Shown here piece after piece: positions 25,141-34,010 of a DNA stretch of 39,419 nt. The stretch is taken from positions 191,906-231,324 of the forward strand of contig NZ_RDBN01000037.1 of assembly GCF_008042075.1 (NCBI RefSeq). The letters run 5' to 3'. The stretch's first letter is position 1. Every line of letters begins with the position of its first letter. A program made the position numbers and the translations under genes. The DNA is from Streptomyces sp. UW30 (GTDB taxonomy: Bacteria; Actinomycetota; Actinomycetes; Streptomycetales; Streptomycetaceae). The notes beneath the pieces were generated by a model that saw only the letters and a program-made list of their open reading frames with translations, had not been told where the DNA came from and made no database searches.

Positions 25141-25175
25141 GAAGTGCCTTTGCCTTTCGGGGTGTCGAGAGCGTC

Positions 25176-25206
25176 GTTCCGTGACTCGTATGTTCAAGTA
25201 CGGAAC
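25176..25206. promoter_or_regulatory. Inverted repeat upstream of the AraJ-like MFS gene
   Basis: GTTCCGT (25176-25182) and ACGGAAC (25200-25206) are perfect 7-bp complements separated by 17 bp, 36-66 bp before the start codon. This could be a repressor site, but no regulator gene is adjacent and 7-bp repeats can arise by chance. Confidence 0.4.
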
Positions 25207-25285
25207 AAAGCGTCTCAGGCCCAGCATTCCGGCAGATGACAACCCGGTTGCAAGGATCCATCCAGAAGGCGCTGACCTGCGACTT

Positions 25286-26338
25286 TCAGGACGCGGATGT
25301 GTCGACCTTCACACGCGCGGCCACCGGCAGATGGTCGCTCCCGGTCGCCGGCAGCGTCCACGAGCTCATCGGCTCGACGCCCTTCACCATGATCTGGTCG
25401 ATCCGCGCCATCGGGAACGACGCCGGCCAGCTGAACCCCATCCCGCTGCCCGAGGCGCCCTGCGTGGAGCGCATCTGGGCGGTGACGGCCCGCAGGGCGC
25501 GGTCGTTCATCGTGCCGTTCAGATCGCCGAGCAGGACGGCCTTGTGCAGCGGCTCGTCGGCAATCGCCTCGCCCAGCGCGTTGGCGCTCTTGTCGCGCTG
25601 CCGGGCGGTGAACCCGGCCTCCATCTTCACGCGCACCGACGGCAGATGGGCGACGTACACCGCGACCTGCCCGGCGGGCGTCGTCACCGCGGCCCGCATG
25701 GCACGGGTCCAGCCCAGCTTGATGTCGACGGCCCGGACGCCGCTGAGCGGGTACTTGCTCCACAGCCCGACGGTGCCCTGCACCGAGTGGTACTTGTACG
25801 TCGACGCCAGCGCCTTCTCGTACGTCGGGACCGCGTCCGCCGTCAGCTCCTCCAGGGCCACGACGTCCGCGCCGGACGCGGCCACGTCCTGGGCGGTTCC
25901 GGACGGATCGGTGTTGTCCGCGTTGACGTTGTGCGTGGCCACCGTCAGGTCGCCGCCGGTGCCGGTCTTGTCGGAGAGCTGGCCGCCGAAGAGGTTCAGC
26001 CAGACGATCGCCGGGATCAGCAGGGCGATCAGCGCGGTCGCGGACTTCCGCAGCAGGGCCAGCAGGAGAAGAACCGGGATGAACAGGCCCAGCCAGGGCA
26101 GAAACGTCTCGGTCAGCGAGCCGAGGTTGCCGATGGCGTTCGGGATCCTCGCGTGCAGCCCCATGACCAGGGCGAGGATCGCCGCGAGGGCGGCCAGCAC
26201 GATGCCGCGCCGCCAGATGCGGGGGTCGCCGCGCCAGCCCGAGACCAGGCGGCTTTGCAGGCGCCGAAGCCCGGATTCCTGGCGCTCGGGCCCCGAGCCG
26301 CTGCTGTCCGTCTCCGTCACGTACGCCTGCTGCGCCAT
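25286..26338 (-). CDS. Membrane-anchored endonuclease/exonuclease/phosphatase family protein
   Basis: A 350-residue protein. Residues about 45-115 contain three hydrophobic helices (GIVLAALAAILALVMGLHARI, FLPWLGLFIPVLLLLALL, ALIALLIPAIVWLNLF); the remaining 230 residues form an EEP-type domain outside the membrane. The catalytic landmarks are visible: THNVNADN (Asn), VVALEELT (metal-binding Glu), HLPSVRV, LLGDLNGTMND (Asp/Asn) and the final SDHLPV (Asp/His). Such proteins are DNase- or phosphodiesterase-like enzymes; the substrate on the cell surface is unknown. A GAGG lies before ATG 26338. The TetR gene upstream on the same strand is separated by 188 bp. Confidence 0.9.
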   Translation of the reverse strand: MAQQAYVTETDSSGSGPERQESGLRRLQSRLVSGWRGDPRIWRRGIVLAALAAILALVMGLHARIPNAIGNLGSLTETFLPWLGLFIPVLLLLALLRKSATALIALLIPAIVWLNLFGGQLSDKTGTGGDLTVATHNVNADNTDPSGTAQDVAASGADVVALEELTADAVPTYEKALASTYKYHSVQGTVGLWSKYPLSGVRAVDIKLGWTRAMRAAVTTPAGQVAVYVAHLPSVRVKMEAGFTARQRDKSANALGEAIADEPLHKAVLLGDLNGTMNDRALRAVTAQMRSTQGASGSGMGFSWPASFPMARIDQIMVKGVEPMSSWTLPATGSDHLPVAARVKVDTSAS

Positions 26339-26526
26339 ACCGTCGCCTCACTACCTGCCGTGCACACCGTCGTCCCCCCGCGCCCATGGAAACCCTAGGG
26401 GATGATCGGTTCCGTTCCTGCCGTACCCATGACGGCCGTACGGGGGCGAGGACGTACAAGTCGGCTTCGCGAGTTCCGGTCCGGGCCGGGGAAAGCGCGC
26501 TCTGTGACGAAACGCGCACATGCGTA

Positions 26527-27156
26527 CTACGGAGTGGGTGAACTGACGGGCCGTAGACCTTCGAGCACCGCGTCGGCCATCTGCTCCGCCAGCCCTTCCG
26601 GGAGTTCGGCGTCCGGGCGCATGACGGCACGCACCAGCATCGGGCCGAAGACCATGTCGTTCATCACGTCGACGTCGATGTCCGTGCGCAGCTCGCCGTT
26701 CTCCTGCCCGCGGCGCAGGATCTCGTGCTGTTTCCTGCGCCGCGGTTCGACGACGTTCGCGTGATAGGCGTCCCAGATCTTCGGGCTGCGCTTCATCTGG
26801 GCGATGACGTTGTGCAGGAGCACCGACGACCGGGTCATCAGGCCGCGCCGGCGCAACTGCTCCAGCAGCGTCACGAGATCGTCGCGCACCGAGGTGCCGG
26901 GCAGCTCGGGGTCCGGGGGCTCGGCGGCGCGTACGACGTCGACGAAGAGCTCCTCCTTGCCGCTCCAGCGGCGGTAGATGGTGGCTTTGCCGACGCCCGC
27001 CGTGCGGGCGATGCGCTCGATGGAGAGCTCCGCGAGCGGCACCCCGTCCTCCAGCAACCGGATGACGCCCTCGATGATGGACCGCTCCACGGCCTCGCTG
27101 CGGGGGCGGCCCCGGACGGGTCCGTCCGGCCGGGGATTGCTGTCGGCGGGGCTCAC
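26527..27156 (-). CDS. TetR/AcrR family regulator of the DHA2 pump
   Basis: A 209-residue repressor with an N-terminal helix-turn-helix (LSIERIARTAGVGKATIYRRW near residues 43-63) and a C-terminal ligand domain with WDAYHANVVEPRRRKQHEIL. The start is GTG 27156, with AAAGGA about 8 nt upstream; longer in-frame starts lack this. It lies 136 bp downstream of the DHA2 exporter on the same strand, a common pump-regulator arrangement, so it probably represses the exporter promoter, where an inverted repeat is found at 28905-28927. The inducer is likely a pump substrate; this is inference. Confidence 0.9.
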   Translation of the reverse strand: MSPADSNPRPDGPVRGRPRSEAVERSIIEGVIRLLEDGVPLAELSIERIARTAGVGKATIYRRWSGKEELFVDVVRAAEPPDPELPGTSVRDDLVTLLEQLRRRGLMTRSSVLLHNVIAQMKRSPKIWDAYHANVVEPRRRKQHEILRRGQENGELRTDIDVDVMNDMVFGPMLVRAVMRPDAELPEGLAEQMADAVLEGLRPVSSPTP

Positions 27157-27292
27157 TTGGTCGGTCCTTTCCGTGGGCTGCGCTGATTGTCCCCCGGGTA
27201 GGCCGCCGCCGGTGCGGCGGCCGGGCCGCGGCGAGTCCTGCGCGGCCACGGCCCCGGCCCCCTCCCGGCACTCCCGTCCGCCCCGCCCGGCT

Positions 27293-28882
27293 CTATTCGG
27301 ATGCCACCAACTCCCGTTCCTCCTCGCCCTTTTGAGGCGCCGTCGGCCGCCCCGGCAGGAACAACGCCACGACCACCGCGCCGAGTACGGCGATGCCCGC
27401 ACCCCACAGCGCCGTGACGTGCATGGCGTGCAGGAACGCGTCGTTGGCGGGGCCGACGAGCGCCTCGCCGCGCGGGCCGAGCTTGTCGGCGACGCCGAGC
27501 GTGGCCTCGATGGATTCGCCGGCCGTGTGCCGCAGGCCCTCCGGCAGCGCCGTGAGCCGGTCCTCGATGTCGCCGCGGTACGCCGTCGACAGGACCGAGC
27601 CGAGGACGGCGATGCCGAGGGCGCCGCCGACCTGGCGGAAGGTGTTGCTGAGGGCGGAGGCGGAACCGGCCTTCTCGCGGGGCAGGGCCTGCATGATGAC
27701 GACGCTGACCGGCGTCATGATGTGCGCCATCGCGGCGCCCATGAGGAAGAAGACGACCTCCAGGACCCAGATCGGCGTGTCCGCCTCGAAGGTCGCGAAC
27801 GCGGCCAGCGTGAGCGCGATGAGCAGCATGGCGCCGGTCGTCGTGGCCCGGTTGCCGAACCGGTCGACCAGGAGCCGGGCCCGCGGCGCGAAGATCATCT
27901 GGGCGGCGGCCAGCGGCAGCATCAGCAGACCGGTCTCCAGCGGCGAGTAGCCGCGCACGCTCTGGGTGTAGAAGACCGAGAAGAAGGTCACGCCCATCAG
28001 GGCGAAGAAGACCAGCGCGATGACGCCGATCGCGGCCGAGAAGACCTTGTTGCGGAAGTACGTGATGTCGACGGAGGGGTGGTCGCTGCGCTTTTCGAAC
28101 ACCACGAAGGCGGCGAGTACGGCGAGACCGGCGGCGATCGTCGCGAGGACCGTCGCGTCCGTGAAGTCGGCGAGCTGGCCGCCCTTGATGATGCCGTAGA
28201 CGAGCAGGACGAGGCCGACGACGGAGAGCACGACGCCGACGGGGTCGATGCGACCGGGGTTCGGATCGCGCGAGTCCGGGACCAGCCACAGCATCAGCGC
28301 GAGGGCGAGGAGCACGATCGGCACGTTGATGAGGAAGACCGAACCCCACCAGAAGTGGTCGAGCAGAACACCGCCGGTGATCGGGCCGATGGCGATGGCG
28401 AGGCCGACGCCGCCGGCCCAGATGCCGATGGCCTTGGGCTGCTCGTCGCGCTCGAAGACGTTCATCAGGACGGCGAGGGTGGCCGGCATGACGAAGGCGG
28501 CGCCGAGGCCCATCACCGAGCGGAAGGCGATCAGCTCACCGGGGGAGCCGGAGAACGCGGCGAGCGCGGAGCCGATGCCGAACACGGCGAGGCCGCCGAG
28601 CAGCACCTTCTTGCGGCCGAGCCGGTCGCCGAGGATGCCCGCGCTGAAGAGCAGGCCCGCGAAGACGAGGGTGTAGGCGTTGATCGCCCACTCCAGCTCG
28701 CTCTGGGTGGCGCCGAGGCCGGTCGGCGCCGGGGTCGAGATCGTCTTGATGGCGACGTTCAGGATGGAGTTGTCCAGCACGACGATCAGCAGGCTGAGCA
28801 TCAGCACACCCAGGATCGCCCAGCGGCGCCGATGTACGGCCTCCGGTATACGGGAGCCGGTGTCAGGGACGGGAGAAGTCAT
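27293..28882 (-). CDS. DHA2 (EmrB/QacA) family multidrug MFS transporter
   Basis: A 529-residue transporter with 14 predicted helices, the DHA2 layout. Helix 1 contains the family motif C region [14 protein letters not shown], and the loop [13 protein letters not shown] gives motif A. It exports lipophilic cations or antibiotics using the proton gradient. ATG 28882 is preceded by TAGGCT 7 nt upstream and no ribosome binding site, so it is likely leaderless. The TetR gene follows it on the same strand and an operator-like inverted repeat covers the region just upstream of the -10. Confidence 0.94.
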   Translation of the reverse strand: MTSPVPDTGSRIPEAVHRRRWAILGVLMLSLLIVVLDNSILNVAIKTISTPAPTGLGATQSELEWAINAYTLVFAGLLFSAGILGDRLGRKKVLLGGLAVFGIGSALAAFSGSPGELIAFRSVMGLGAAFVMPATLAVLMNVFERDEQPKAIGIWAGGVGLAIAIGPITGGVLLDHFWWGSVFLINVPIVLLALALMLWLVPDSRDPNPGRIDPVGVVLSVVGLVLLVYGIIKGGQLADFTDATVLATIAAGLAVLAAFVVFEKRSDHPSVDITYFRNKVFSAAIGVIALVFFALMGVTFFSVFYTQSVRGYSPLETGLLMLPLAAAQMIFAPRARLLVDRFGNRATTTGAMLLIALTLAAFATFEADTPIWVLEVVFFLMGAAMAHIMTPVSVVIMQALPREKAGSASALSNTFRQVGGALGIAVLGSVLSTAYRGDIEDRLTALPEGLRHTAGESIEATLGVADKLGPRGEALVGPANDAFLHAMHVTALWGAGIAVLGAVVVALFLPGRPTAPQKGEEERELVASE

Positions 28883-28904
28883 GGCGTCGAGCCTAGAAGA
28901 CTTT

Positions 28905-28938
28905 CGATACGGCACCGTCTCGTATCGTAAATTTTTAC
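28905..28938. promoter_or_regulatory. Likely TetR operator and adjacent palindrome at the DHA2 pump promoter
   Basis: CGATACG (28905-28911) and CGTATCG (28921-28927) are perfect complements separated by 9 bp; within them CGATACGG and CCGTCTCG form a tighter imperfect palindrome. The next bases, GTAAATTTTTAC (28927-28938), form another short palindrome. The repeat begins 23 bp before the start codon and overlaps the expected -35 of the leaderless promoter, which suits repression by the downstream TetR. Confidence 0.65.
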
Positions 28939-29063
28939 CGAGCTCTTACACGGGGTGCATCTCACACGAGGGGGCTTGGCCGCGACTGGCACGAAGTGCC
29001 ACCATGGAGGGGATCCGGGGACGCCGTCAGGGCGCCTCGAGATGACATGAAGGAGCCGTTGCC

Positions 29064-29939
29064 ATGACGCAGCTCTCGGCTGCCCAGACGCCTCAGGCGA
29101 AGCCCTCCGACGGCAGCAATGCGCTGTACGGGGGGAAGGGCACCCGCCGCATCACCGTTCGTGACATCGCCGCCGCCAAGGAGCGCGGCGAGAAGTGGCC
29201 CATGCTCACCGCCTACGACGCGATGACCGCGTCCGTCTTCGACGAGGCCGGCATCCCGGTCATGCTCGTCGGCGACTCGGCGGGCAACTGTCACCTCGGC
29301 TACGAGACCACCGTGCCCGTGACGCTCGACGAGATGACCATGCTCTCGGCGGCCGTCGTACGCGGCACCTCCCGCGCCCTGATCGTCGGCGACCTGCCCT
29401 TCGGCTCGTACCAGGAGGGCCCGGTGCAGGCCCTGCGCTCGGCGACCCGGCTGGTCAAGGAGGCCGGCGTCGGGGCGGTCAAGCTGGAGGGCGGCGAGCG
29501 CTCGCACCGCCAGATCGAGCTGCTGGTCGAGTCCGGCATCCCGGTGATGGCCCACATCGGCCTGACCCCGCAGTCCGTCAACGCCATGGGCTACCGCGTC
29601 CAGGGCCGCGGCGAGGAGGCGGCCGCGCAGCTGCTGCGCGACGCCAAGGCGGTGCAGGACGCGGGCGCGTTCGCGGTCGTCCTGGAGCTGGTGCCGGCGG
29701 AGCTCGCGGCCGAGGTGACGCGTGTGCTGCACATCCCCACGGTCGGCATCGGCGCCGGCCCGGAGACCGACGCGCAGGTCCTGGTCTGGACGGACATGCT
29801 GGGCCTGACCGGCGGCCGCGTCCCCAAGTTCGTCAAGCAGTACGCCAACCTGCGCGAGGTCATGGGCAACGCGGCGAAGGCGTTCGCGGACGACGTCGTC
29901 GGCGGAACGTTCCCGCTGGAGGCGCACTCCGTCCACTGA
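29064..29939 (+). CDS. panB: 3-methyl-2-oxobutanoate hydroxymethyltransferase
   Basis: A 291-residue ketopantoate hydroxymethyltransferase, the first step of pantothenate (vitamin B5) synthesis: 2-oxoisovalerate plus methylene-tetrahydrofolate gives ketopantoate. The motifs MLTAYDAMTASVFDEAGIPV and VGDSAGN with the Mg-binding Asp, GYETTVPVTLDEM, and KLEGG are all present, as is the late VGIGAGPETDAQVLVWTDMLG. GAAGGAG precedes the ATG. panC and panD are not in the window. A good terminator (29974-30007) follows. Confidence 0.97.
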   Translation: MTQLSAAQTPQAKPSDGSNALYGGKGTRRITVRDIAAAKERGEKWPMLTAYDAMTASVFDEAGIPVMLVGDSAGNCHLGYETTVPVTLDEMTMLSAAVVRGTSRALIVGDLPFGSYQEGPVQALRSATRLVKEAGVGAVKLEGGERSHRQIELLVESGIPVMAHIGLTPQSVNAMGYRVQGRGEEAAAQLLRDAKAVQDAGAFAVVLELVPAELAAEVTRVLHIPTVGIGAGPETDAQVLVWTDMLGLTGGRVPKFVKQYANLREVMGNAAKAFADDVVGGTFPLEAHSVH

Positions 29940-29973
29940 GCCCTCCCGGGCCCCTGAACCACTGCGGCACCAA

Positions 29974-30007
29974 GCGCCCCGCCGATCTTCCCCCGTCGGC
30001 GGGGCGC
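29974..30007 (+). terminator. Rho-independent terminator of panB
   Basis: A perfect 12-bp stem (GCGCCCCGCCGA and its complement) with a 10-nt loop, followed by CCCCTTTT. It is 34 bp after the panB stop and separates panB from the convergent S53 peptidase gene. Confidence 0.92.
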
Positions 30008-30023
30008 CCCTTTTGCCCGGTGA

Positions 30024-31967
30024 TCAGCGGCGGCGGTAAGACTCCACATAGCCGCCCGCCGGCGTGCCGACGCCCGTCACGTCGTCGTAGCCCTTCACGG
30101 CGCTCAGTGAGCTGTCCTTGCCGAGGCTGCGTACGGACGTGGCCAGTCCCTCCGTCGCGTCGTAGCCGTTGACGAAGTCGACGCGGGCCACCGCGAGTCC
30201 GGAGCCCGTCGGGTTGTCCTTGACGTCGTGGTACGCCTTCGAGCCGTAGCGCGCGTAGATCGCGGGGTTGGCGAAGCCGAGCGGCTTGCCGCCCGCCGCC
30301 TCCTGGGCGAGGGCCTGCACGCCGGCGATGACCGGCGCCGCGAGCGAGGTGCCGCCGAGGCGGTACTCGTCGTAGGCCTGGGTCCTGCCGTCCGGCAGGG
30401 TCTGCGTCTGCCCCACCAGGAACCCGGTGTTCGGGTCGGCGATCGCCGCGATGTCCGGCACGACCCGGTTGCCGTCGGCGCTGTTGGCCTTGGCCAGCGC
30501 GTCCGGGACGAGGCCCTGCTGGTAGTACGGCTCGGCGACGGTCCTGCTCGTGCCGCCGCCCGCGCCCGAGGTGAACGCGCCGGGGAAGCCGGTCCAGCTC
30601 TTCCCGTCGGCCGCGAGGCTCGCCTTCTGCGTGCCCCAGCCGGTCTCCCACAGGTACTTGTCGCCCTTGCCGACCGCCAGCGAGGTGCCGCCGACCGCCG
30701 TCACCCACGCCGAACTCGCCGGGATGTCCACCTGCTTGGTGCCGGTGCTCGCGACCTCGTCGCCGTCGTCGCCCGAGGAGTAGTAGAAGCCGATGCCCTC
30801 GACCGCGCCGAACTGGAAGACCTGGTCGTAGGCCGCCGCGAGATCCGGCGTCTGGTCGGCCTCGACCTCGCCCCAGGAGTTGGAGACGATGTCGGCGAGA
30901 TGGTTGTCGACGATTTTGCCGAGCGAGTCGAGCAGATCCTCGTCGTAGCAGGAGGCGGCGCCCACGTAGGTGATCTGTGCGCCGGGCGCGACCGCGTGCG
31001 CGGCCTCGACGTCCAGGGTCTCCTCGCCGTACCAGCCGGCCGCCCCGCACTCCTTGGTCCGCGTGTACTTCGCGGGCAGGACCTGGCGCAACTGGCCGCT
31101 CTTCCAGGCCGCGTCGCCGTTGCGCTTGGCGTAGGTGGCCGCGTCGAAGGCGATCGTCGGGGAGGCGTACGCGTCGGTGATGGCGATGCGCACGCCCTTG
31201 CCGGTGCGCGTGCCGGCGCCGTACGCGGCGCGCAGCTGCTTGCCGGTGTAGCCCTTGACGGCGTACGGGATCTTCGTGCCGTACGCGTCCGGCAGCGTGC
31301 TCGCCACGTTCGAGCCGTGGTACGTGGAGAACGGCCCGGCGTTGCGGAACACCGTCTCCGGCGGCGGGAGTTGGTCCCGGTGGCTCGCCAGGTGCGGCGC
31401 GTTGTCGAGGCCCGTGACGGTCAGTACGGCGTCCTTGACGCCGTCCGGCACCGAGGCTGTCGTCGTCGGCGCGCGGTAGGTCTTCGCGCCCTTGGTGTAG
31501 TTGTGCAGCTGGGTGCCGAACGCCTTCTCCGCGGCGGCCACATCGCCGCTGACGGCGACATAGTGCCGGGTGACGGCCGTGACCTTCAGTCCCGCCGACG
31601 TCAACCAGCCCTTGACGGCGGCCACTTGGGCCTTGGTCGCGCCGAAGCGGGACTGTGCTTGGGCCGCGGTCAGGTACTTGCCGTGCGTCGCCGAGTCCGG
31701 GTCGGAGACGGCCTTGGCGTAGGCGGCGAGGCCGGTCGCGTCCTTGCCCTGCAGGTAGACGCGTGCGGCGACCTGTGCGCCGTCCGAGGCCGCGCCCTGG
31801 TCCGCCCGGGGCGTCGCCCACGCGGGCTTGGTGCCGGCGAGCCGGTCACGGCCCGGGGCGTCGGCGGCGTGCGCCACCGGTATGCCGAGCGCCAGCGCGC
31901 CGGTGAGGAGAGGCAGTGTCGCCGCCAGACTCACGCAGGCGCGCCGCGCGGCACGTCGAGATCTCAT
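30024..31967 (-). CDS. Secreted S53 family serine-carboxyl peptidase (sedolisin/kumamolisin type)
   Basis: A 647-residue pre-pro-enzyme. A Sec signal peptide (RRAARRACVSLAATLPLL, then VAHA/AD cleavage near residue 34) is followed by a prodomain of about 180 residues and the S53 catalytic domain. The Ser-Glu-Asp machinery is complete: Glu and Asp in GEETLDVEAAHAVAPGAQ, the oxyanion Asp in SSGDDGDE, and Ser in GGTSLAAP. The Ca2+ site near the C-terminus reads DDVTGVGTPAGGYVE. S53 enzymes are acid-active endopeptidases or tripeptidyl peptidases in the medium. ATG 31967 has AGGGGG at suitable distance. No regulator is adjacent. Confidence 0.95.
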   Translation of the reverse strand: MRSRRAARRACVSLAATLPLLTGALALGIPVAHAADAPGRDRLAGTKPAWATPRADQGAASDGAQVAARVYLQGKDATGLAAYAKAVSDPDSATHGKYLTAAQAQSRFGATKAQVAAVKGWLTSAGLKVTAVTRHYVAVSGDVAAAEKAFGTQLHNYTKGAKTYRAPTTTASVPDGVKDAVLTVTGLDNAPHLASHRDQLPPPETVFRNAGPFSTYHGSNVASTLPDAYGTKIPYAVKGYTGKQLRAAYGAGTRTGKGVRIAITDAYASPTIAFDAATYAKRNGDAAWKSGQLRQVLPAKYTRTKECGAAGWYGEETLDVEAAHAVAPGAQITYVGAASCYDEDLLDSLGKIVDNHLADIVSNSWGEVEADQTPDLAAAYDQVFQFGAVEGIGFYYSSGDDGDEVASTGTKQVDIPASSAWVTAVGGTSLAVGKGDKYLWETGWGTQKASLAADGKSWTGFPGAFTSGAGGGTSRTVAEPYYQQGLVPDALAKANSADGNRVVPDIAAIADPNTGFLVGQTQTLPDGRTQAYDEYRLGGTSLAAPVIAGVQALAQEAAGGKPLGFANPAIYARYGSKAYHDVKDNPTGSGLAVARVDFVNGYDATEGLATSVRSLGKDSSLSAVKGYDDVTGVGTPAGGYVESYRRR

Positions 31968-32099
31968 GGAACCCCCTGTGCGATTCGTGTGCGAGTGGAT
32001 CACCCGACGGTGGCCACTTAAGCGACGAACCGTTCACGCCAGGGGAATGCCCGGCCCAAGAAGGTCCCAACTACGTTAATGACAAAGCCATTTCCAGGC

Positions 32100-32723
32100 C
32101 TACGACCGCGGCTTCGCGCCCCGCTCCTTGAGCATGTCGGCCATCAGGTCGATCTCCGACCGCTGCCCGTTCACCATCGTCTGCGCGAGCCGCTTCTCCA
32201 CGCCGACCCCGCACCGGTCGAGGCAGCCCTCGGCCATGTGGATGCCGCCCTTGTGATGGTCCGTCATCAACTGGAGGAAGAAGATCTCCGCCTGCTTGCC
32301 GTTGAGGGTCCCGAGCTTCTTCATGTCCGCATTGGTGGCCATGCCCGGCATCAACGAGCCGTCCCCCGCGGAGGGCATGTCGCCCATGCCCATCCAGGTC
32401 ATCGGCGCCTTCGACGACACCTTCGGCAGATCCCACAGGTCCAGCCAGCCCAGCAGCATGCCGCGCTGGTTGGCCTGCGTCTGCGCGATGTCGTAGGCCA
32501 GCCGCCGCACGTCCTCGTCATCGGTGCGGTCGCGCACGATGTACGACATCTCCACGGCCTGCTGATGGTGCACCGCCATGTCCCGCGCGAAGCCGGCGTC
32601 CGCCGAGTCGGCGACCGGGGTCGTGCCCGAACCGCCGTCCTCGGCGACCGCGTAGGTGATCGCGCCCGCGGCGACGAGCACCGCCGCCGCGGTCCCTGCT
32701 ATCCAGCCGACGTGCTGCTTCAC
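32100..32723 (-). CDS. DUF305 domain-containing membrane-anchored protein, methionine-rich
   Basis: A 207-residue protein with one N-terminal membrane segment (GWIAGTAAAVLVAAGAITYAV) and an extracytoplasmic DUF305 (ferritin-like helical) domain. Two related halves carry FARDMAVHHQQAVEM and FLQLMTDHHKGGIHMAE, giving HH plus downstream H/M/E residues that look like metal ligands. The middle is methionine-rich (MTWMGMGDMPS, LMPGMATNADM). This fits the copper- or metal-handling role proposed for some DUF305 proteins, though the metal here is unproven. GTG 32723 overlaps the upstream stop in GTGA, so it is coupled to the DUF3105 gene; an upstream GTG at 32744 is possible. Confidence 0.9.
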   Translation of the reverse strand: MKQHVGWIAGTAAAVLVAAGAITYAVAEDGGSGTTPVADSADAGFARDMAVHHQQAVEMSYIVRDRTDDEDVRRLAYDIAQTQANQRGMLLGWLDLWDLPKVSSKAPMTWMGMGDMPSAGDGSLMPGMATNADMKKLGTLNGKQAEIFFLQLMTDHHKGGIHMAEGCLDRCGVGVEKRLAQTMVNGQRSEIDLMADMLKERGAKPRS

Positions 32724-33385
32724 TCCGACAGACCGTTCGTGCACGCCGCGCCCGGCTCGGGCGTCTGCTTGCCCTGGACGTACGTCTCGAAGAACTTGCC
32801 GACGTTCGGGTCACTGGCGCTCGTCACCGTGCGCTGGTGTCCCCACGCGCTGAGCATGATCGGGTCCTTCTGCTGCTCGTCCGGGCTCATCAGCGTGTAC
32901 GGCGTCTGCTTGACCTTCGCCGCCAGCGCCTCGACGTCGGCCTTGGCGGCCTTGCTGGTGTAGGTCACCCACACCGCGCCGTGCTCCAGCGAGTGCACGG
33001 CGTTCTCCCGGGCCAGTTCCTTGGTGTAGACGTCGCCGTTGCAGTTCATCCAGGCCCGGTGGTGGTTGCCGCCGACCGGGGGCTCCATCAGGTACTTCAC
33101 GCTGGTCTCGACGTGGGTGCTGGCCAGCGTCCCCTTCCAGGTCTTCACGCCGTCCGCGCCGGCGACGAACTTCCCGGAGGTCTTCTTGTCGGGCTTCGCC
33201 TCGTCCTTCTTGTCGGACTGCGACTGGACCAGCACGACTCCGCCGACGACGAGGCCGGCGACGACCACCGTGCTGGCGGCGATGGTGAGGATGCGGTTGC
33301 GGCGCTCACGGGCCCGCTCCGCACGCCGCATCTCCTCTATTCGCGCCTTGCGCTCAGCGCTGTTCTTGTTCTTGGCGGAGCCCAT
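32720..33385 (-). CDS. DUF3105 domain-containing membrane protein
   Basis: A 221-residue protein with a charged N-terminus (KNKNSAERKARIEEMRRAERARERR), one membrane segment (ILTIAASTVVVAGLVVGGVVLV), and an outer DUF3105 domain. Conserved candidate metal ligands cluster in GGNHHRAWMNCNGDVY and AVHSLEHGAVWVTY (several His, one Cys); the C-terminal Cys in GAACTNG could pair with another. Its stop TGA overlaps the GTG of the DUF305 gene. The start ATG 33385 has AGAAGGA about 11 nt upstream. Function is unknown; the pairing with DUF305 suggests a shared metal-related or redox role outside the membrane. Confidence 0.92.
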   Translation of the reverse strand: MGSAKNKNSAERKARIEEMRRAERARERRNRILTIAASTVVVAGLVVGGVVLVQSQSDKKDEAKPDKKTSGKFVAGADGVKTWKGTLASTHVETSVKYLMEPPVGGNHHRAWMNCNGDVYTKELARENAVHSLEHGAVWVTYTSKAAKADVEALAAKVKQTPYTLMSPDEQQKDPIMLSAWGHQRTVTSASDPNVGKFFETYVQGKQTPEPGAACTNGLSE

Positions 33386-33523
33386 GAGGTCATTGTCCTT
33401 CTGGCGAAAGGGACGGTCGGGTCCGCTGATCGTAATGGGGAAGGAGTGACCTCTCGTAGGGAGGTGGCGGGAAAGTCCGGATCGCAACCGACCCACTCTG
33501 CCGACGCCCGCCCGTCGGCCGAT

Positions 33524-33546
33524 ATTTTGAACCGTGGATGCGCATT
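33524..33546. promoter_or_regulatory. Degenerate NsrR-type site in the nsrR promoter
   Basis: Compared with the strong site at hmp, the right half GGATGCGCATT matches at 8 of 11 positions and the left half ATTTTGAACCG at 6 of 11. It overlaps a -35 TTGAAC (33527-33532) placed 17 bp before a -10 TACGCT (33550-33555), so weak autorepression by NsrR is plausible. Confidence 0.5.
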
Positions 33547-33562
33547 ATCTACGCTTCCCGGT

Positions 33563-33997
33563 ATGCGGCTGTTGCGCTCCACCGACCTGGCCCTGCGCCT
33601 CCTCATGCGGCTCGCCGTCCTCGGGGACGCCACGCCGACGACCCGCGAGGTCGCGGCGGACATGGAGGTGCCGTACACGCATGCCGCCAAGGTCGTCGCC
33701 GAGCTCCAGCACATGGGGCTGGTCGTCGCCCGCCGGGGCCGCGGCGGCGGGCTCTCGCTCAGCGACCGGGGCCGTACGGCCTCCGTCGGCGCGATCGTGC
33801 GCGCCTTCGAGGGGGACGGCGACGTCGTCGAGTGCGAGGGCGACCACCCCTGCCCGCTCAACTCCGGGTGCCGGCTGCGCGGCGCGCTGCGGCGGGCCCA
33901 GGAGGCGTTCTTCGCCTCGCTGGACCCGCTGACGGTGGCCGACGTGACCGCGGACCCGACCGGGCCGCTGCTGCTCCGGATCGGCCGGGCGCCCTGA
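33563..33997 (+). CDS. nsrR: Rrf2-family nitric oxide-sensing repressor NsrR
   Basis: A 144-residue winged-helix regulator. The Rrf2 N-terminus RLLRSTDLALRLLMRLAVLG is present, and three Cys (91, 97, 103) in VVECEGDHPCPLNSGCRLRG have the C-x5-C-x5-C spacing of Streptomyces NsrR, which holds a [4Fe-4S] cluster destroyed by NO. No ribosome binding site precedes ATG 33563; -10 TACGCT lies 7 nt upstream with -35 TTGAAC 17 bp before it, so it is probably leaderless. The convergent neighbour is the flavohaemoglobin gene, the classical NsrR target, whose promoter carries a near-perfect palindrome of the NsrR type. Confidence 0.93.
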   Translation: MRLLRSTDLALRLLMRLAVLGDATPTTREVAADMEVPYTHAAKVVAELQHMGLVVARRGRGGGLSLSDRGRTASVGAIVRAFEGDGDVVECEGDHPCPLNSGCRLRGALRRAQEAFFASLDPLTVADVTADPTGPLLLRIGRAP

Positions 33998-34010
33998 GGC
34001 CGCTTGGGCC

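Noticed and set aside
22222..25239. Plus-strand frame of 1005 residues across drrA, the repeats and the MFS gene
   Set aside because: It spans several real genes in antisense plus a repeat region, with no domain and no ribosome binding site.
33538..33545. Short palindrome ATGCGCAT as an independent operator
   Set aside because: Only 8 bp; better explained as one half of the degenerate NsrR-type site.
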